Shown here: positions 36,223-45,051 of the stretch, piece by piece
Position numbering within the stretch: position 1 is the first letter of the stretch
Layout of the letters: the number at the start of each line of letters is the position of its first letter
NCBI RefSeq assembly: GCF_002407605.1
Contig: NZ_NXGV01000004.1
Location: 186,001 to 250,000, forward strand
From: Marinobacter sp. ANT_B65
GTDB taxonomy: Bacteria > Pseudomonadota > Gammaproteobacteria > Pseudomonadales > Oleiphilaceae
Length of the DNA stretch: 64,000 nucleotides
Direction of reading: 5' to 3'
Notes under the pieces: model-generated
Told to the model about the DNA's origin: nothing
Database searches by the model: none
What the model saw: the letters and a program-made list of their open reading frames with translations, nothing else
Made by a program: the position numbers and the translations under genes

Positions 36223-37272
36223 TTATCTCAGGTGATACCACCGCACACGTTGGGTGTCGATTGAAGAGCCCACTTCACCCAGTTCAGCCAAATAATTCAG
36301 ACAAGCCAGGGCTTCGCCTGTGGCAAGGCTGTAAATCATGAAGCTCTCCTCGGTTATGACACGCCCGAAGAGAACAGCGAACACATCAACCACCCGCTTC
36401 GGCCCGCTTTCCAACGCTCTTCGCAACTCATTCAGTGCCTTTTCCTGGTCCGCCAGCAAACTGTCGATACGCTCATGCAAGCCGGTAAAACAGCGTTGAT
36501 GAGCTGGCAGGACCAGAACATCATCCGGGATTTCAGACTTAAGCTTACGCAGTGATGCCAGCCAATCCGCCATCGGGTTGGCTGCCGGCTCCAACGGTGT
36601 TACCGAAACATTGGATGAAATGCCCGGCAACACCTGGTCACCGGAGATCAACAGTTTGTCGTCTTCGCAGTACAGGCATGCGTGCTCAGGCGAGTGGCCA
36701 TTTCCGATAACCACGCGCCAACTCCGACCACCGATAATATGGCGCTGTCCTTCCTGCAGGCGCGAGAAGCTGCGAGGCAAAGGGGAAACCAGTCGTCCAT
36801 AATTATGGTAATGGTCGTGATAACTCTCGAGCACAGTCTCGGGCCAGCCCGCTGCACGAAAAAACGCCGTAATATCGCCCGGCACGGTGCTGTCATGTGA
36901 CTGTGCCACCAAAACCCGAGAGGTCAGGTACTCCAATCGGGTCATCCAGAACTCCTCCGCTCCCCGCTCCATCAGCCAGCCGGCCATGCCGACGTGATCT
37001 GGGTGCAAATGGGTCACGAACACCCGCCGCACGGGCATATCCTCTGGAAGTGACGAGAACAACAATTCCCAGGCAGCTTTGGCCTCGGGAGTGTGCATCC
37101 CGGTATCGACCACCGAAAAGCCATCTTCTTCACGGAGCAGCCAGATATTGATGTGGTTCAATTTCCCGGGCAACGGGATACGGGTCCAGAATACATCCTG
37201 CGCCACCTCGACCAACTCGGCCGCTTCCGGCGCCCGGGGCACGCCTGGCGGTTTCGTTTCAATATCAAGCAC
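36223..37272 (-). CDS. MBL-fold metallo-hydrolase (LACTB2-like)
   Basis: Metallo-beta-lactamase-fold hydrolase of 349 aa with the metal motif THLHPDH (HxHxDH at 88-93), the later NGHSPEHACLY and SGDQVLPG, and a C-terminal winged-helix region with LPAHQRCFTGLHERI. GTG 37272 has AAGAAGG upstream and overlaps the ligase stop by 8 bp. Members hydrolyse thioesters, lactones or phosphodiesters. In an operon with a CoA ligase, a lactonase or thioesterase role is plausible; the sequence alone does not decide. Confidence 0.82.
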   Translation of the reverse strand: MLDIETKPPGVPRAPEAAELVEVAQDVFWTRIPLPGKLNHINIWLLREEDGFSVVDTGMHTPEAKAAWELLFSSLPEDMPVRRVFVTHLHPDHVGMAGWLMERGAEEFWMTRLEYLTSRVLVAQSHDSTVPGDITAFFRAAGWPETVLESYHDHYHNYGRLVSPLPRSFSRLQEGQRHIIGGRSWRVVIGNGHSPEHACLYCEDDKLLISGDQVLPGISSNVSVTPLEPAANPMADWLASLRKLKSEIPDDVLVLPAHQRCFTGLHERIDSLLADQEKALNELRRALESGPKRVVDVFAVLFGRVITEESFMIYSLATGEALACLNYLAELGEVGSSIDTQRVRWYHLR

Positions 37273-38941
37273 AGTTAATACCTTCTTTGCGAGCATCTTC
37301 CTGGAGCTGGCGCCACATAATTTTGCCGGTGCCTGACTTCGGCAGTTCATCGAGAATAGCCACCGCAGTGGGTACTTTATAGGCGGCCATATGCTGCTTG
37401 CACCAGGCAATAATATCGTCTTCACTGAGGTTTTCTGGCGCAGTCGGCTTCAACACGACCAGTGCTTTAGCGGTTTCGCCCCGCTTAGCATCAGGCGCTG
37501 CAATAATGCAGGCTTCATGAATATCCGGGTGGCCGTACATGATACTTTCCACTTCCGCCGGCCAGACCTTGAAACCGGAGGCATTGATCATCCTCTTCAG
37601 CCGGTCAACCATAAAGAAGTAGCCTTCTTCGTCCACGTAACCCAGATCGCCGGTGCGAAGAAAGCGCCCTCCATCAAGTTCAATGAAGCTTTTAGCCGTG
37701 GCCGCCGGATCTTTCCAGTACTCCAGCATCACCTGCGGGCCTTTCAGGATAATCTCGCCGGTTCCCCCCTGAGGCAACTCTTTCAGGGTAGCCGGGTCAA
37801 TAATACGGGCATCAACTCCGAATGTAGCGATACCCAAACACTGTCGCTTGCCCCGCTCAATGGGGTTGCCAAGAATGAAGGCCGCGGTCTCGGTCAGGCC
37901 ATAGGCTTCGTTGTAGACAATATTGAATTCCTCTGCCAGCTTTCGGGAGATGGCTTCTGGCATTGCAGCACCACCGCCCATTAACTTGCTCAGACAGGAA
38001 ATGTCGTGGTTTTTCAGTGCCGGATTGGAAAAGAAATCGACGATCATCGAAGGAGGTGCACTCCACAGGCTGACACCATGACGTTCGATCAGCTTCAGCG
38101 CTACATCACGATCCCAGCGCTGCATCAGTACCGAGGTTGCTCCATTAAAAATGGGACCATTCATCCCGCCCTGCATACCCAGAAAATGGAACAAAGGCGC
38201 AATGGCTAGTGCCGTAAACGCCGGCGAACCACCACGCCAGACAGTCGACGCGGCGACTGATGCAATGACGGTGCTGTGGGAATGCACGCAGCCCTTGGGA
38301 TGACCTGTAGTGCCGGAGGTGTAGCCAATCACACACAAGTCGTCATGCTTTCCGGAAAAGGCTGCCGGCACAAAGTTGCAATCGAGCACATCCTGCCATA
38401 GTGCGACGCCAGCACCACTGAACTCATGCCTTGGTTCGGTGACCGCTGCCGGCACTGCAAGATCCGTCGGCTTGGTCAGGTAATCAGAATAGGCATGGAC
38501 GATCAGGTGATCAACATCTCCCGATCCCACCAAAGCCTGCGCGTGGACATATAACTCCTGAGCGACCAGGGCGGTACGCGCTCCGCTATCAGACACACAA
38601 TACTGCAATTCATCAGCCAAATTCATCGGGTTAACGGGAACCACGACCCCCTGCGCTCGGAGGATAGCGTAATAGCCAATTACATACTGCGGGCTGTTCT
38701 GGGAATACAGGGCAACCCGGTCGCCGGGACGCACGCCACATTCTTGTTGCAGGTATCCGGCCAGAGCCTGAACCTTCTGACATAGCTCGGAGTAACTGAG
38801 CACCGAATCATAGAAGACAAGCGCCGGCTTGTCCGGATAGCGGGTTGCTGCCACTTCCAGGTTGTAATAAAGGCTGGTTTTCGGCAATTCCAGCGTCCGT
38901 GGCAACCCCTTGGCCCAATACCTACCTTGTTCCGTTTTCAT
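37265..38941 (-). CDS. AMP-forming long-chain-type acyl-CoA ligase
   Basis: Adenylate-forming ligase of 558 aa. Motifs are YTSGTTGHPKG (207-217), EAYGLTET, LRTGDLGYVDEEGYFFMVDRLKRMINASGFKVWP and a C-terminal PKSGTGKIMWRQL. ATG 38941 has AGGAGA 8 nt upstream. It sits between an LCAD-type dehydrogenase and an MBL hydrolase, all probably driven by AraC site 4. It is the second ligase of the regulon, perhaps for a different chain length or intermediate. Confidence 0.9.
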   Translation of the reverse strand: MKTEQGRYWAKGLPRTLELPKTSLYYNLEVAATRYPDKPALVFYDSVLSYSELCQKVQALAGYLQQECGVRPGDRVALYSQNSPQYVIGYYAILRAQGVVVPVNPMNLADELQYCVSDSGARTALVAQELYVHAQALVGSGDVDHLIVHAYSDYLTKPTDLAVPAAVTEPRHEFSGAGVALWQDVLDCNFVPAAFSGKHDDLCVIGYTSGTTGHPKGCVHSHSTVIASVAASTVWRGGSPAFTALAIAPLFHFLGMQGGMNGPIFNGATSVLMQRWDRDVALKLIERHGVSLWSAPPSMIVDFFSNPALKNHDISCLSKLMGGGAAMPEAISRKLAEEFNIVYNEAYGLTETAAFILGNPIERGKRQCLGIATFGVDARIIDPATLKELPQGGTGEIILKGPQVMLEYWKDPAATAKSFIELDGGRFLRTGDLGYVDEEGYFFMVDRLKRMINASGFKVWPAEVESIMYGHPDIHEACIIAAPDAKRGETAKALVVLKPTAPENLSEDDIIAWCKQHMAAYKVPTAVAILDELPKSGTGKIMWRQLQEDARKEGINCA

Positions 38942-38989
38942 TTTTTGTTCTCCTGGCTCCACGCCTGAGGTGTTATTGGAATATTGTGA

Positions 38990-40138
38990 TCAGGCGATCT
39001 TGCGAGCGATCAGTTCTTTCATGATTTCGTTAGACCCCCCGTATATCTTGCTGACCCGGGCATTGGCATACATACGCGCGATAGGGTATTCGAGGATATA
39101 GCCGTAGCCGCCATGAAGCTGCAAACACTCATCGATCACTTCACAATTCTTTTGAGTGGTCCACCACTTGGCCATGGCCGCTGTTGTGCTATCCAGTTCA
39201 CCGGCAAGCAACTGCATCATGCACTGATCAACGAAGGTGGTAGCAATGGTGGCGACGGTTTTGCATTCGGCCAGTTTGAAACGGGTGTTCTGCAGCTCAC
39301 TCAATTGCTGGCCAAACACTTCCCGCTGTCGAACGTATTCAGCGGTAAACTCTATGGCCCTGTGCATGCTGGCCTGGGCCGAAAGGGCGATAATCATGCG
39401 CTCTTGGGGCAACTGTTGCATCAGTTGGCCAAACCCCCGACCCTCCTCAGCACCCAGAAGATTGTTGCGGTCTACTCGCACGTCGTCGAAAAAAAGCTCG
39501 GAAGTGTCCTGGGCCTTCTGGCCAATTTTCTCCAGCAGCTTGCCTCGACGGAAGCCAGTCTGACCCTCGGTTTCCACCATGATCAGAGATATTCCCTTGG
39601 CACCAAGCTCCGGATTGGTCTTTGTAACCACACAAATCAAATTGGCATGAAAGCCGTTGGTAATGAAGGTCTTGGAGCCACTGATAAGATAATCATCACC
39701 ATCATGAACAGCGCGGGTTTTCACACTCTTAAGGTCGGAGCCAACCCCTGGCTCGGACATCGCAATTGCGCCGACAAGCTCACCGGTAGCCATACGTGGC
39801 AACCAACGCTGTTTCTGCTCTTCACTCCCGTAAGCCAGAATGTAATGGGCGAGAATACCGTTGTGAACGCCGATGCCAAAGTTCACCAAAGCGCGGGTCA
39901 GCTCAATATTGATGACGGCCTCATGAGCAAAGCTGCCACCACCACCATGGTACTGTTCCGGAATACTGGCGCACAGCAGTCCCATTTCTCCAGCCCGCAG
40001 CCAGGCTTCGCGGTCCACATAGCCTTGTTTGCCCCAGCGCTCCTGATGAGGCACGAACTCTTTATCCACAAACTTACGTACCGAGTCCCGAAAAATCTCC
40101 AGGTCTTCAGTCATCCAGGGTGTTTTGTAATGCTCCAT
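38990..40138 (-). CDS. Acyl-CoA dehydrogenase, LCAD-like
   Basis: FAD enzyme of 382 aa introducing a 2,3-double bond into an acyl-CoA. AMSEPGVGSDLKSVKT and LQLHGGYGYILEYPIARMYANARVSKIYGG are typical. The C-terminal motif is GGSNEIMKELIAR, without Glu before GSNEI, as in long-chain dehydrogenase (LCAD); that group has the base in an earlier helix, and a Glu (EFTAEYVRQR) is present at the matching place. ATG 40138 has GGGAGAA upstream. Confidence 0.9.
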   Translation of the reverse strand: MEHYKTPWMTEDLEIFRDSVRKFVDKEFVPHQERWGKQGYVDREAWLRAGEMGLLCASIPEQYHGGGGSFAHEAVINIELTRALVNFGIGVHNGILAHYILAYGSEEQKQRWLPRMATGELVGAIAMSEPGVGSDLKSVKTRAVHDGDDYLISGSKTFITNGFHANLICVVTKTNPELGAKGISLIMVETEGQTGFRRGKLLEKIGQKAQDTSELFFDDVRVDRNNLLGAEEGRGFGQLMQQLPQERMIIALSAQASMHRAIEFTAEYVRQREVFGQQLSELQNTRFKLAECKTVATIATTFVDQCMMQLLAGELDSTTAAMAKWWTTQKNCEVIDECLQLHGGYGYILEYPIARMYANARVSKIYGGSNEIMKELIARKIA

Positions 40139-40222
40139 TATTATTCTCCCAATTATGCCTGATGGTAGCCCGGACACCCCTTCAGGGCTCGATCCGGAAG
40201 CCCTCGGCAAAGGCCTTCCATC

Positions 40223-40280
40223 AGAGTACTCACCCGACCAGGGCATACCAATGGCAAAACCGGATGCTTTTATTGGTAAT
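40223..40280 (-). promoter_or_regulatory. AraC-type operator and promoter, site 4 (before LCAD-ligase-MBL operon)
   Basis: On the minus strand the half-sites ACCA (from 40277) and GCCATTGG (40255-40248) begin 22 bp apart; -35 TTGGTA (40251-40246), 17-bp spacer, -10 TACTCT (40228-40223). It sits in the 150-bp gap behind the EmrB-like gene, so the LCAD operon has a promoter separate from the itaconate-efflux operon. The -10 is the weakest of the four. Confidence 0.6.
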
Positions 40281-40288
40281 TTTTTGCC

Positions 40289-41830
40289 TCAAGCTCCCGC
40301 TCGCCTCATCAGCCAGGCCGGTATCAGAGCGAAGGCAAACGCTAGTGCGAGTACCAGAAAGCTGTCCTGAAATCCGCGACTGTACCCCTGAAACCAAACC
40401 ATCTCACCGAGCTGACGCAATGCAAGGCCGTGGACCTGATCTGTACTCGTGCCGGCCGCCGCGTAGCTGTCGTACATAGTCGACAGCCAGCCCCGGGTAA
40501 GCTCATTACCTGCGGTCTGGGTCTCAGCAATCACCGCAGCATGTCCTGCACTGCGCCACTCCAGTATCACTGCCAGAGCATTCACACCCATGGCACCACC
40601 CAGCTGGCGCGAGAAATTGTTGGCACCTGCTCCCTGGCTGAGCAAGTGGGACGGTAGAATTTTAAGCGACCCCGTACTCAGGGCCGGCATGCCCAAGCCC
40701 AACCCAATCCGGCCCAACGCAACCCAGCCCACGATTACCCAAGGCAAGGTATAAACGTCAATGACCGCCAACGACCAGCACGACCAGGCAAACAACGTAG
40801 CGCCCAGACCGATCAGCAATGGTGCGGGGTAAAGGTCACTGAGCCTCCCGGCGACCGGGAACATCAATCCCATTGCCAGTCCAGCCGGAACGAGCAGTAA
40901 TCCGGAAGCACTGGCCGAAAATCCCTGGATTTCCTGCACAAAAAGCGGCACCAGATAGGTTGACCCAAACAATCCCGCTCCATAGCAAAAGGCCACCAGA
41001 CAACTGGCGGCAAAACCAGGATGGGCAAATATCCTGACTGCCAGCAAGGCCCTTGGGCTGTGCCATTCCCAGACCACAAACACCACTGATGTCACCAGCG
41101 CCCCAATGCCGCTGGACAGAATCTCTGCTGCCCCCCAGCCCAGCCTCTGACCATTGGACAGAGTCCACAACAACAGGCCAAGAGCGGCACAAAGCAAGGT
41201 GAAGCCGGTCCAGTCGAATGGCTGAACCCGATCCTCTGCCTCCCGGGCAGGTGCGAAGAACAGGGCAAAGACAATACCCGCCAGACATGCCGGTAGCGGC
41301 AGGAAAAACACCGCCCGCCAGCTCATCCAGTCGACCATGAAGCCACCCAGTGCCGGCCCTACTGCAGGACCGAGAACAACCCCCAGCCCATAAACCCCCA
41401 TACCCAAACCACGCTGCTCCGGTGGAAACACCCGGAAGATCACTGTCATAGCCAGAGGCTGGATGATCCCCGCCATGGCTCCCTGCAGAACTCTGGACAG
41501 GATAACCATGTCTTCATGAAGGCTGACGCCACCCAGCACTGCTGCGATCATGAACAGCACCATGGCCCCGATGTACGCACCTTTCATACCGAAGGTCTGC
41601 AACACCCAGGAGCTCAGCAACATAAACGCTGCCATTGCTGCCAGAAAGCCCGTTGACAGCCACTGGGCCTTGGTCTGGGCGATTCCGAAATTGCCCATGA
41701 TGTCCGGAATGGCCACGTTGACAATGGTTGCGGCCATCGTCATGGACAGGGTACCGAGCATCACTGTTACGGTAATGAACCACTTGTATCGCGGCCCATA
41801 ACGCGCAAACAGGGCTTCAGTTTCCGACAC
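40289..41830 (-). CDS. MFS drug:proton antiporter, DHA2/EmrB type
   Basis: Inner-membrane antiporter of 513 aa with about 14 helices (NVAIPDIMGNFG, SRVLQGAMAGIIQPLAMTVIFRVFPP, GPALGGFMVDWMSWRAVFFLPLP). It extrudes a toxic compound together with the membrane-fusion partner upstream, whose gene it overlaps by 14 bp. GTG start at 41830. The pump follows the citramalyl-CoA lyase gene and seems part of that transcription unit. Confidence 0.92.
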   Translation of the reverse strand: MSETEALFARYGPRYKWFITVTVMLGTLSMTMAATIVNVAIPDIMGNFGIAQTKAQWLSTGFLAAMAAFMLLSSWVLQTFGMKGAYIGAMVLFMIAAVLGGVSLHEDMVILSRVLQGAMAGIIQPLAMTVIFRVFPPEQRGLGMGVYGLGVVLGPAVGPALGGFMVDWMSWRAVFFLPLPACLAGIVFALFFAPAREAEDRVQPFDWTGFTLLCAALGLLLWTLSNGQRLGWGAAEILSSGIGALVTSVVFVVWEWHSPRALLAVRIFAHPGFAASCLVAFCYGAGLFGSTYLVPLFVQEIQGFSASASGLLLVPAGLAMGLMFPVAGRLSDLYPAPLLIGLGATLFAWSCWSLAVIDVYTLPWVIVGWVALGRIGLGLGMPALSTGSLKILPSHLLSQGAGANNFSRQLGGAMGVNALAVILEWRSAGHAAVIAETQTAGNELTRGWLSTMYDSYAAAGTSTDQVHGLALRQLGEMVWFQGYSRGFQDSFLVLALAFAFALIPAWLMRRAGA

Positions 41831-42929
41831 GGATGCCCGCCTCTACCATCATCCCCGGGCGCAACCGGCTGTCAGGCTTATCAAAAACAATCTTCACCGG
41901 AATCCTCTGGGTCGTCTTGGTGAAGTTACCGCTAGGGTTAGGGCTGGGTATCAATGCAAATTCACTGGTTGCCGCATATCCGACCCGCGCCACCGTGCCG
42001 GGAAATTCCTCTCCAGGGAATGCATCAACCTCGACTGATACCTTTTGCCCCGGCTCTACCTTTCTTACTGCTGTTTCCTTGACGTTTGCCTCTACCCAGA
42101 GACTGTCCGGCCGGAAAACCAGCATCAGGTTCTGGCTGGTCTGCACATACTCTCCGGCCTCAACAAAGGTGCGGGCTATGCGGCCATTTACCGGGCTGCG
42201 CAACTGGTGGTCCCGAAGCCGCAACTGCAGAGTCTGCTCTTCCGCTGCCAGCCCGGCCAGACGACCGGCAATCACATCTGCCTCCCTGGCCAGCACTTTC
42301 TGTCTGAGCGATTGGGCCTCTGCCCGGGACCTGCCAGCCCTGGCCGCCCGGGACTCTCCCTCAGCCAGTTTCAGGTTCAGTTGCGAACCGTCACGCAGGT
42401 GGCGGGCATCGGCCAGTTGCTGTGCCGATACCATGGCATTGGCAGTCATACCCTGAAGGCGCATGAGATCTGCATCGGCCTTGGTCAGCTCAAGTTTTTG
42501 CCTCGCAAGTTTCAGACGCGCTGTAGCCAGCGCCTGGTCAGCCAGTTCCAGTTCTGTGTTGTCCACAGCCCTGGCATAATCCAGTTCCGCCTGAATCCGG
42601 GCGGCATCCGCTTCCAGCACCACCCGGCGACCAGACATCACCGCCAGCTCAAGCTCCAGCTCACTACTGTCAATCACCAGCAACGTCTGAAACTCACTGA
42701 CAGAGTCGCCTTCTTCCACCTCAATGGAACTAACCCAGCCGGGCAGCCGGGAAGCTATAGCCACCATATCTGTCTTGATTCGGGCATCCACTACATGCAC
42801 GTGGTTTATCCGGTAGACCAGCCACTGGCTTACCCATACCAGCAGGATCAAAACGAGTACCAGCACGGCAACTGTCTTTACAACGCCGCCGCGTGGCAGA
42901 TAGCGCTTACGGGATCTCGACACCGTCAT
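41817..42929 (-). CDS. HlyD/EmrA membrane-fusion protein
   Basis: Periplasmic adaptor of 370 aa: one N-terminal helix (about 17-38), a beta-barrel/lipoyl part (IASRLPGWVSSIEVEEGDSV), a long alpha-hairpin (about 80-230), and the returning lipoyl segment LRSPVNGRIARTFVEAGEYV. Partner of the EmrB-like antiporter. It begins 48 bp after the CitE-like gene, with no terminator between them. Confidence 0.92.
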   Translation of the reverse strand: MTVSRSRKRYLPRGGVVKTVAVLVLVLILLVWVSQWLVYRINHVHVVDARIKTDMVAIASRLPGWVSSIEVEEGDSVSEFQTLLVIDSSELELELAVMSGRRVVLEADAARIQAELDYARAVDNTELELADQALATARLKLARQKLELTKADADLMRLQGMTANAMVSAQQLADARHLRDGSQLNLKLAEGESRAARAGRSRAEAQSLRQKVLAREADVIAGRLAGLAAEEQTLQLRLRDHQLRSPVNGRIARTFVEAGEYVQTSQNLMLVFRPDSLWVEANVKETAVRKVEPGQKVSVEVDAFPGEEFPGTVARVGYAATSEFALIPSPNPSGNFTKTTQRIPVKIVFDKPDSRLRPGMMVEAGIRVGN

Positions 42930-42977
42930 ACCGGATATAGCCCTTGTTATGATTGTTATGACATTCTGGCCGCCGGC

Positions 42978-43793
42978 CTATCCGGCCCGGTCAAGAATCG
43001 TTCTGGCCATAGCGATGACCGGTGCATCCACCATCTGGCCTTCCACTTTGAAGGCGCCATCACCAGATCTGGCCGCTGCCATGACTTTTTGAGCCCATGC
43101 CACCTGCTCCGGATCCGGTGAAAAACCTGCCTGTACTGGAGCAATCTGCTTCGGGTGAATACACAGCATGCCGGCAAACCCCATGTTCCGGGCCCGGCGG
43201 GCCCTGCCAAGAACCGCGTCCTCATCATCAAACACCGGAAACACCGTATCGATTGGCGCCAGCAAACCGGCAGCCCGGGAGCTGACCAGAAGCTGATAGC
43301 GGCACTGATCCATAACGGTTTCTGCGGCTTCGGTATTACCTTCAATTCCCAGATCATCGCTGAGGTCCAGGCCGCCATAGCTCAGCCGTTCAACTCCCGG
43401 TACCGCAGCGATCTCGTTGAGAGCAACCAGGCCCAGAGCAGATTCAATCAGCGGAATAATGGTCTTTCCGGCGCTGGCCACAGCGTGAATATCATCCGCG
43501 GATTCAGCTTTCGGTAACATGATGCCGACTACCTTCGCATGGCGTGTACACAGAGCCAGATCTGCCTCAAAACCCACGGCTCCCCGGGCATTGATACGCA
43601 CATATATCGGCGCACCTTCATGGCTGGAAAGGAAGGCATCCAGCGCCTGACGGGCAGAATCCTTGGCATCAGCCGGCACCGCATCTTCCAGGTCCACAAT
43701 TACCGCCCCGGCATTGCTGGCGATAGCTTTGGGAATTCGCTCGGGGCGGGAGGCCGGCACGAAGAGCATGGTTTTCAAATCTCTGCCTGTCAT
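42978..43793 (-). CDS. ccl: Citramalyl-CoA lyase-like (CitE/HpcH family)
   Basis: Class of CoA-dependent C-C lyases, 271 aa. LFVPASRPERIPKA, VIVDLEDAV, YVRINARG, PLIESALGLVALNEIA and LSYGGLDLSDDLG are the CitE/CLYBL substrate- and metal-binding motifs. With a CoA-transferase and an itaconyl-CoA hydratase-like protein in the same operon it should split citramalyl-CoA into acetyl-CoA and pyruvate, the last step of itaconate breakdown. The specificity is from context. Confidence 0.85.
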   Translation of the reverse strand: MTGRDLKTMLFVPASRPERIPKAIASNAGAVIVDLEDAVPADAKDSARQALDAFLSSHEGAPIYVRINARGAVGFEADLALCTRHAKVVGIMLPKAESADDIHAVASAGKTIIPLIESALGLVALNEIAAVPGVERLSYGGLDLSDDLGIEGNTEAAETVMDQCRYQLLVSSRAAGLLAPIDTVFPVFDDEDAVLGRARRARNMGFAGMLCIHPKQIAPVQAGFSPDPEQVAWAQKVMAAARSGDGAFKVEGQMVDAPVIAMARTILDRAG

Positions 43794-43820
43794 GGTCAGA
43801 TTCCTGTTTTCTGTATTACG

Positions 43821-45026
43821 TTAGTGTCCGATCACACCGCTATGCTGTAACTGGCGGATCCGGTCCTGGCCAATGCCCAGCTCATCGAGAATTCCGGCGT
43901 TGTGCTCGCCCAGAGCTGGCACAGCAGAAACTGCATCAGGGAAACACAGGCCCGGAGACTTCAGGACAGGCAGGGGGCCAGCCGGTGTTGCCACTTCCAG
44001 CCAGCGGTCCCGTGCCGCCAGTTGCGGGTGGTTCCAGACCTGCGCCATGTTGTTGACCGAAGCATTAGCGATACCAGCCGAATCCAGGCGGCGTACCACT
44101 TCGCCAAGGGTCATCCCGGAAAAGACCTCCCGGATAAGCGCCCCGAGCTGATCCCGGTTAGCAGATCGCCGGGGGTTATCAAGGTAAAGAGGGTCTCCGG
44201 CCAGCTCCGGGCGCTCCAGTACCAGCTCACAAAAGCCCTGCCATTCACGGTCGTTCTGTAACCCCAGCATCACCGTTGTGCCATCTCCGACCGGAAAGGG
44301 GCCATAAGGGTATATCGTTGAATGGGAAGCTCCCGCTCTGGTCGGTTGCGGTGCGCCGTTATAGCTGTAGTACATGGGATAGCCCATCCACTCCACGAGA
44401 CTCTCCAGCATCGACACATCAATATGACTGCCTTCGCCAGTACGAGCCCGCAACAACAGCGCTGACAAAATGGAATTGCTTGCGTACATCCCCGCAGCAA
44501 TATCCGCAACTGAACAGCCAGCTTTCGCCATACCATCTGCGTCCGGCGTCCCGGTCACTGATAAAAAGCCACTCTCACTCTGAATCAGCAAGTCATAGGC
44601 TTTCTTGCCACCATGGGAGCCGCCCTCGCCATAACCGGAAACATCACAAACAATCAACTGCGGATACTGTTCATGAAGTTCGTCGAAGGACAGGCCCATC
44701 CGTGCAGTGGCACCGGGGGCGAGGTTCTGTACCAGAACGTCTGCTTCTGCCAGCAGCTGGTGCAGGATTTTCTGCCCCTCGGCAGCCTTCAGATTCAGGG
44801 TCAGGCTTTCCTTCGACCGGTTTGCCCATACAAAGTGAGAGGAAAGTCCATTGGCTCTGTCATCATAGTCCCGAGCGAAATCCCCACCATCAGGGCGCTC
44901 AACCTTGATCACCCGCGCACCCTGCTCCGCAAGCTGACGCGTACACAAAGGAGCCGCAATAGCCTGCTCCAGTGAGATCACGGTCACCCCCTCCAGGGGG
45001 AGGGGCTTTCTGCTATTTCCTGTCAC
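43821..45026 (-). CDS. ict: Itaconate CoA-transferase-like (CaiB/BaiF family III)
   Basis: Moves CoA onto a carboxylic acid (401 aa). VTVISLEQAIAAPLCTRQLAEQGARVIKVERP is the family N-terminus; Asp175 in SVADIAAGMYAS is the likely nucleophile. GTG 45026 behind GGGAAGG is chosen; the frame from 45092 would overlap the dehydrogenase gene by 40 bp. The operon order hydratase, dehydrogenase homologue, CoA-transferase, lyase resembles the Pseudomonas itaconate (ich/ict/ccl) locus. Confidence 0.85.
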   Translation of the reverse strand: MTGNSRKPLPLEGVTVISLEQAIAAPLCTRQLAEQGARVIKVERPDGGDFARDYDDRANGLSSHFVWANRSKESLTLNLKAAEGQKILHQLLAEADVLVQNLAPGATARMGLSFDELHEQYPQLIVCDVSGYGEGGSHGGKKAYDLLIQSESGFLSVTGTPDADGMAKAGCSVADIAAGMYASNSILSALLLRARTGEGSHIDVSMLESLVEWMGYPMYYSYNGAPQPTRAGASHSTIYPYGPFPVGDGTTVMLGLQNDREWQGFCELVLERPELAGDPLYLDNPRRSANRDQLGALIREVFSGMTLGEVVRRLDSAGIANASVNNMAQVWNHPQLAARDRWLEVATPAGPLPVLKSPGLCFPDAVSAVPALGEHNAGILDELGIGQDRIRQLQHSGVIGH

Positions 45027-45051
45027 AAAACCTTCCCTTGGATGCCAGAAG

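Noticed and set aside
39113..40162. Open frame of 349 codons on the plus strand
   Set aside because: It is antisense to the LCAD-type dehydrogenase, which has full family motifs; the translated product has no recognisable domain.
42045..43121. Open frame of 358 codons on the plus strand
   Set aside because: It runs antisense across the EmrA-like and citramalyl-CoA lyase-like genes and shows no domain; a result of high-GC codon bias.
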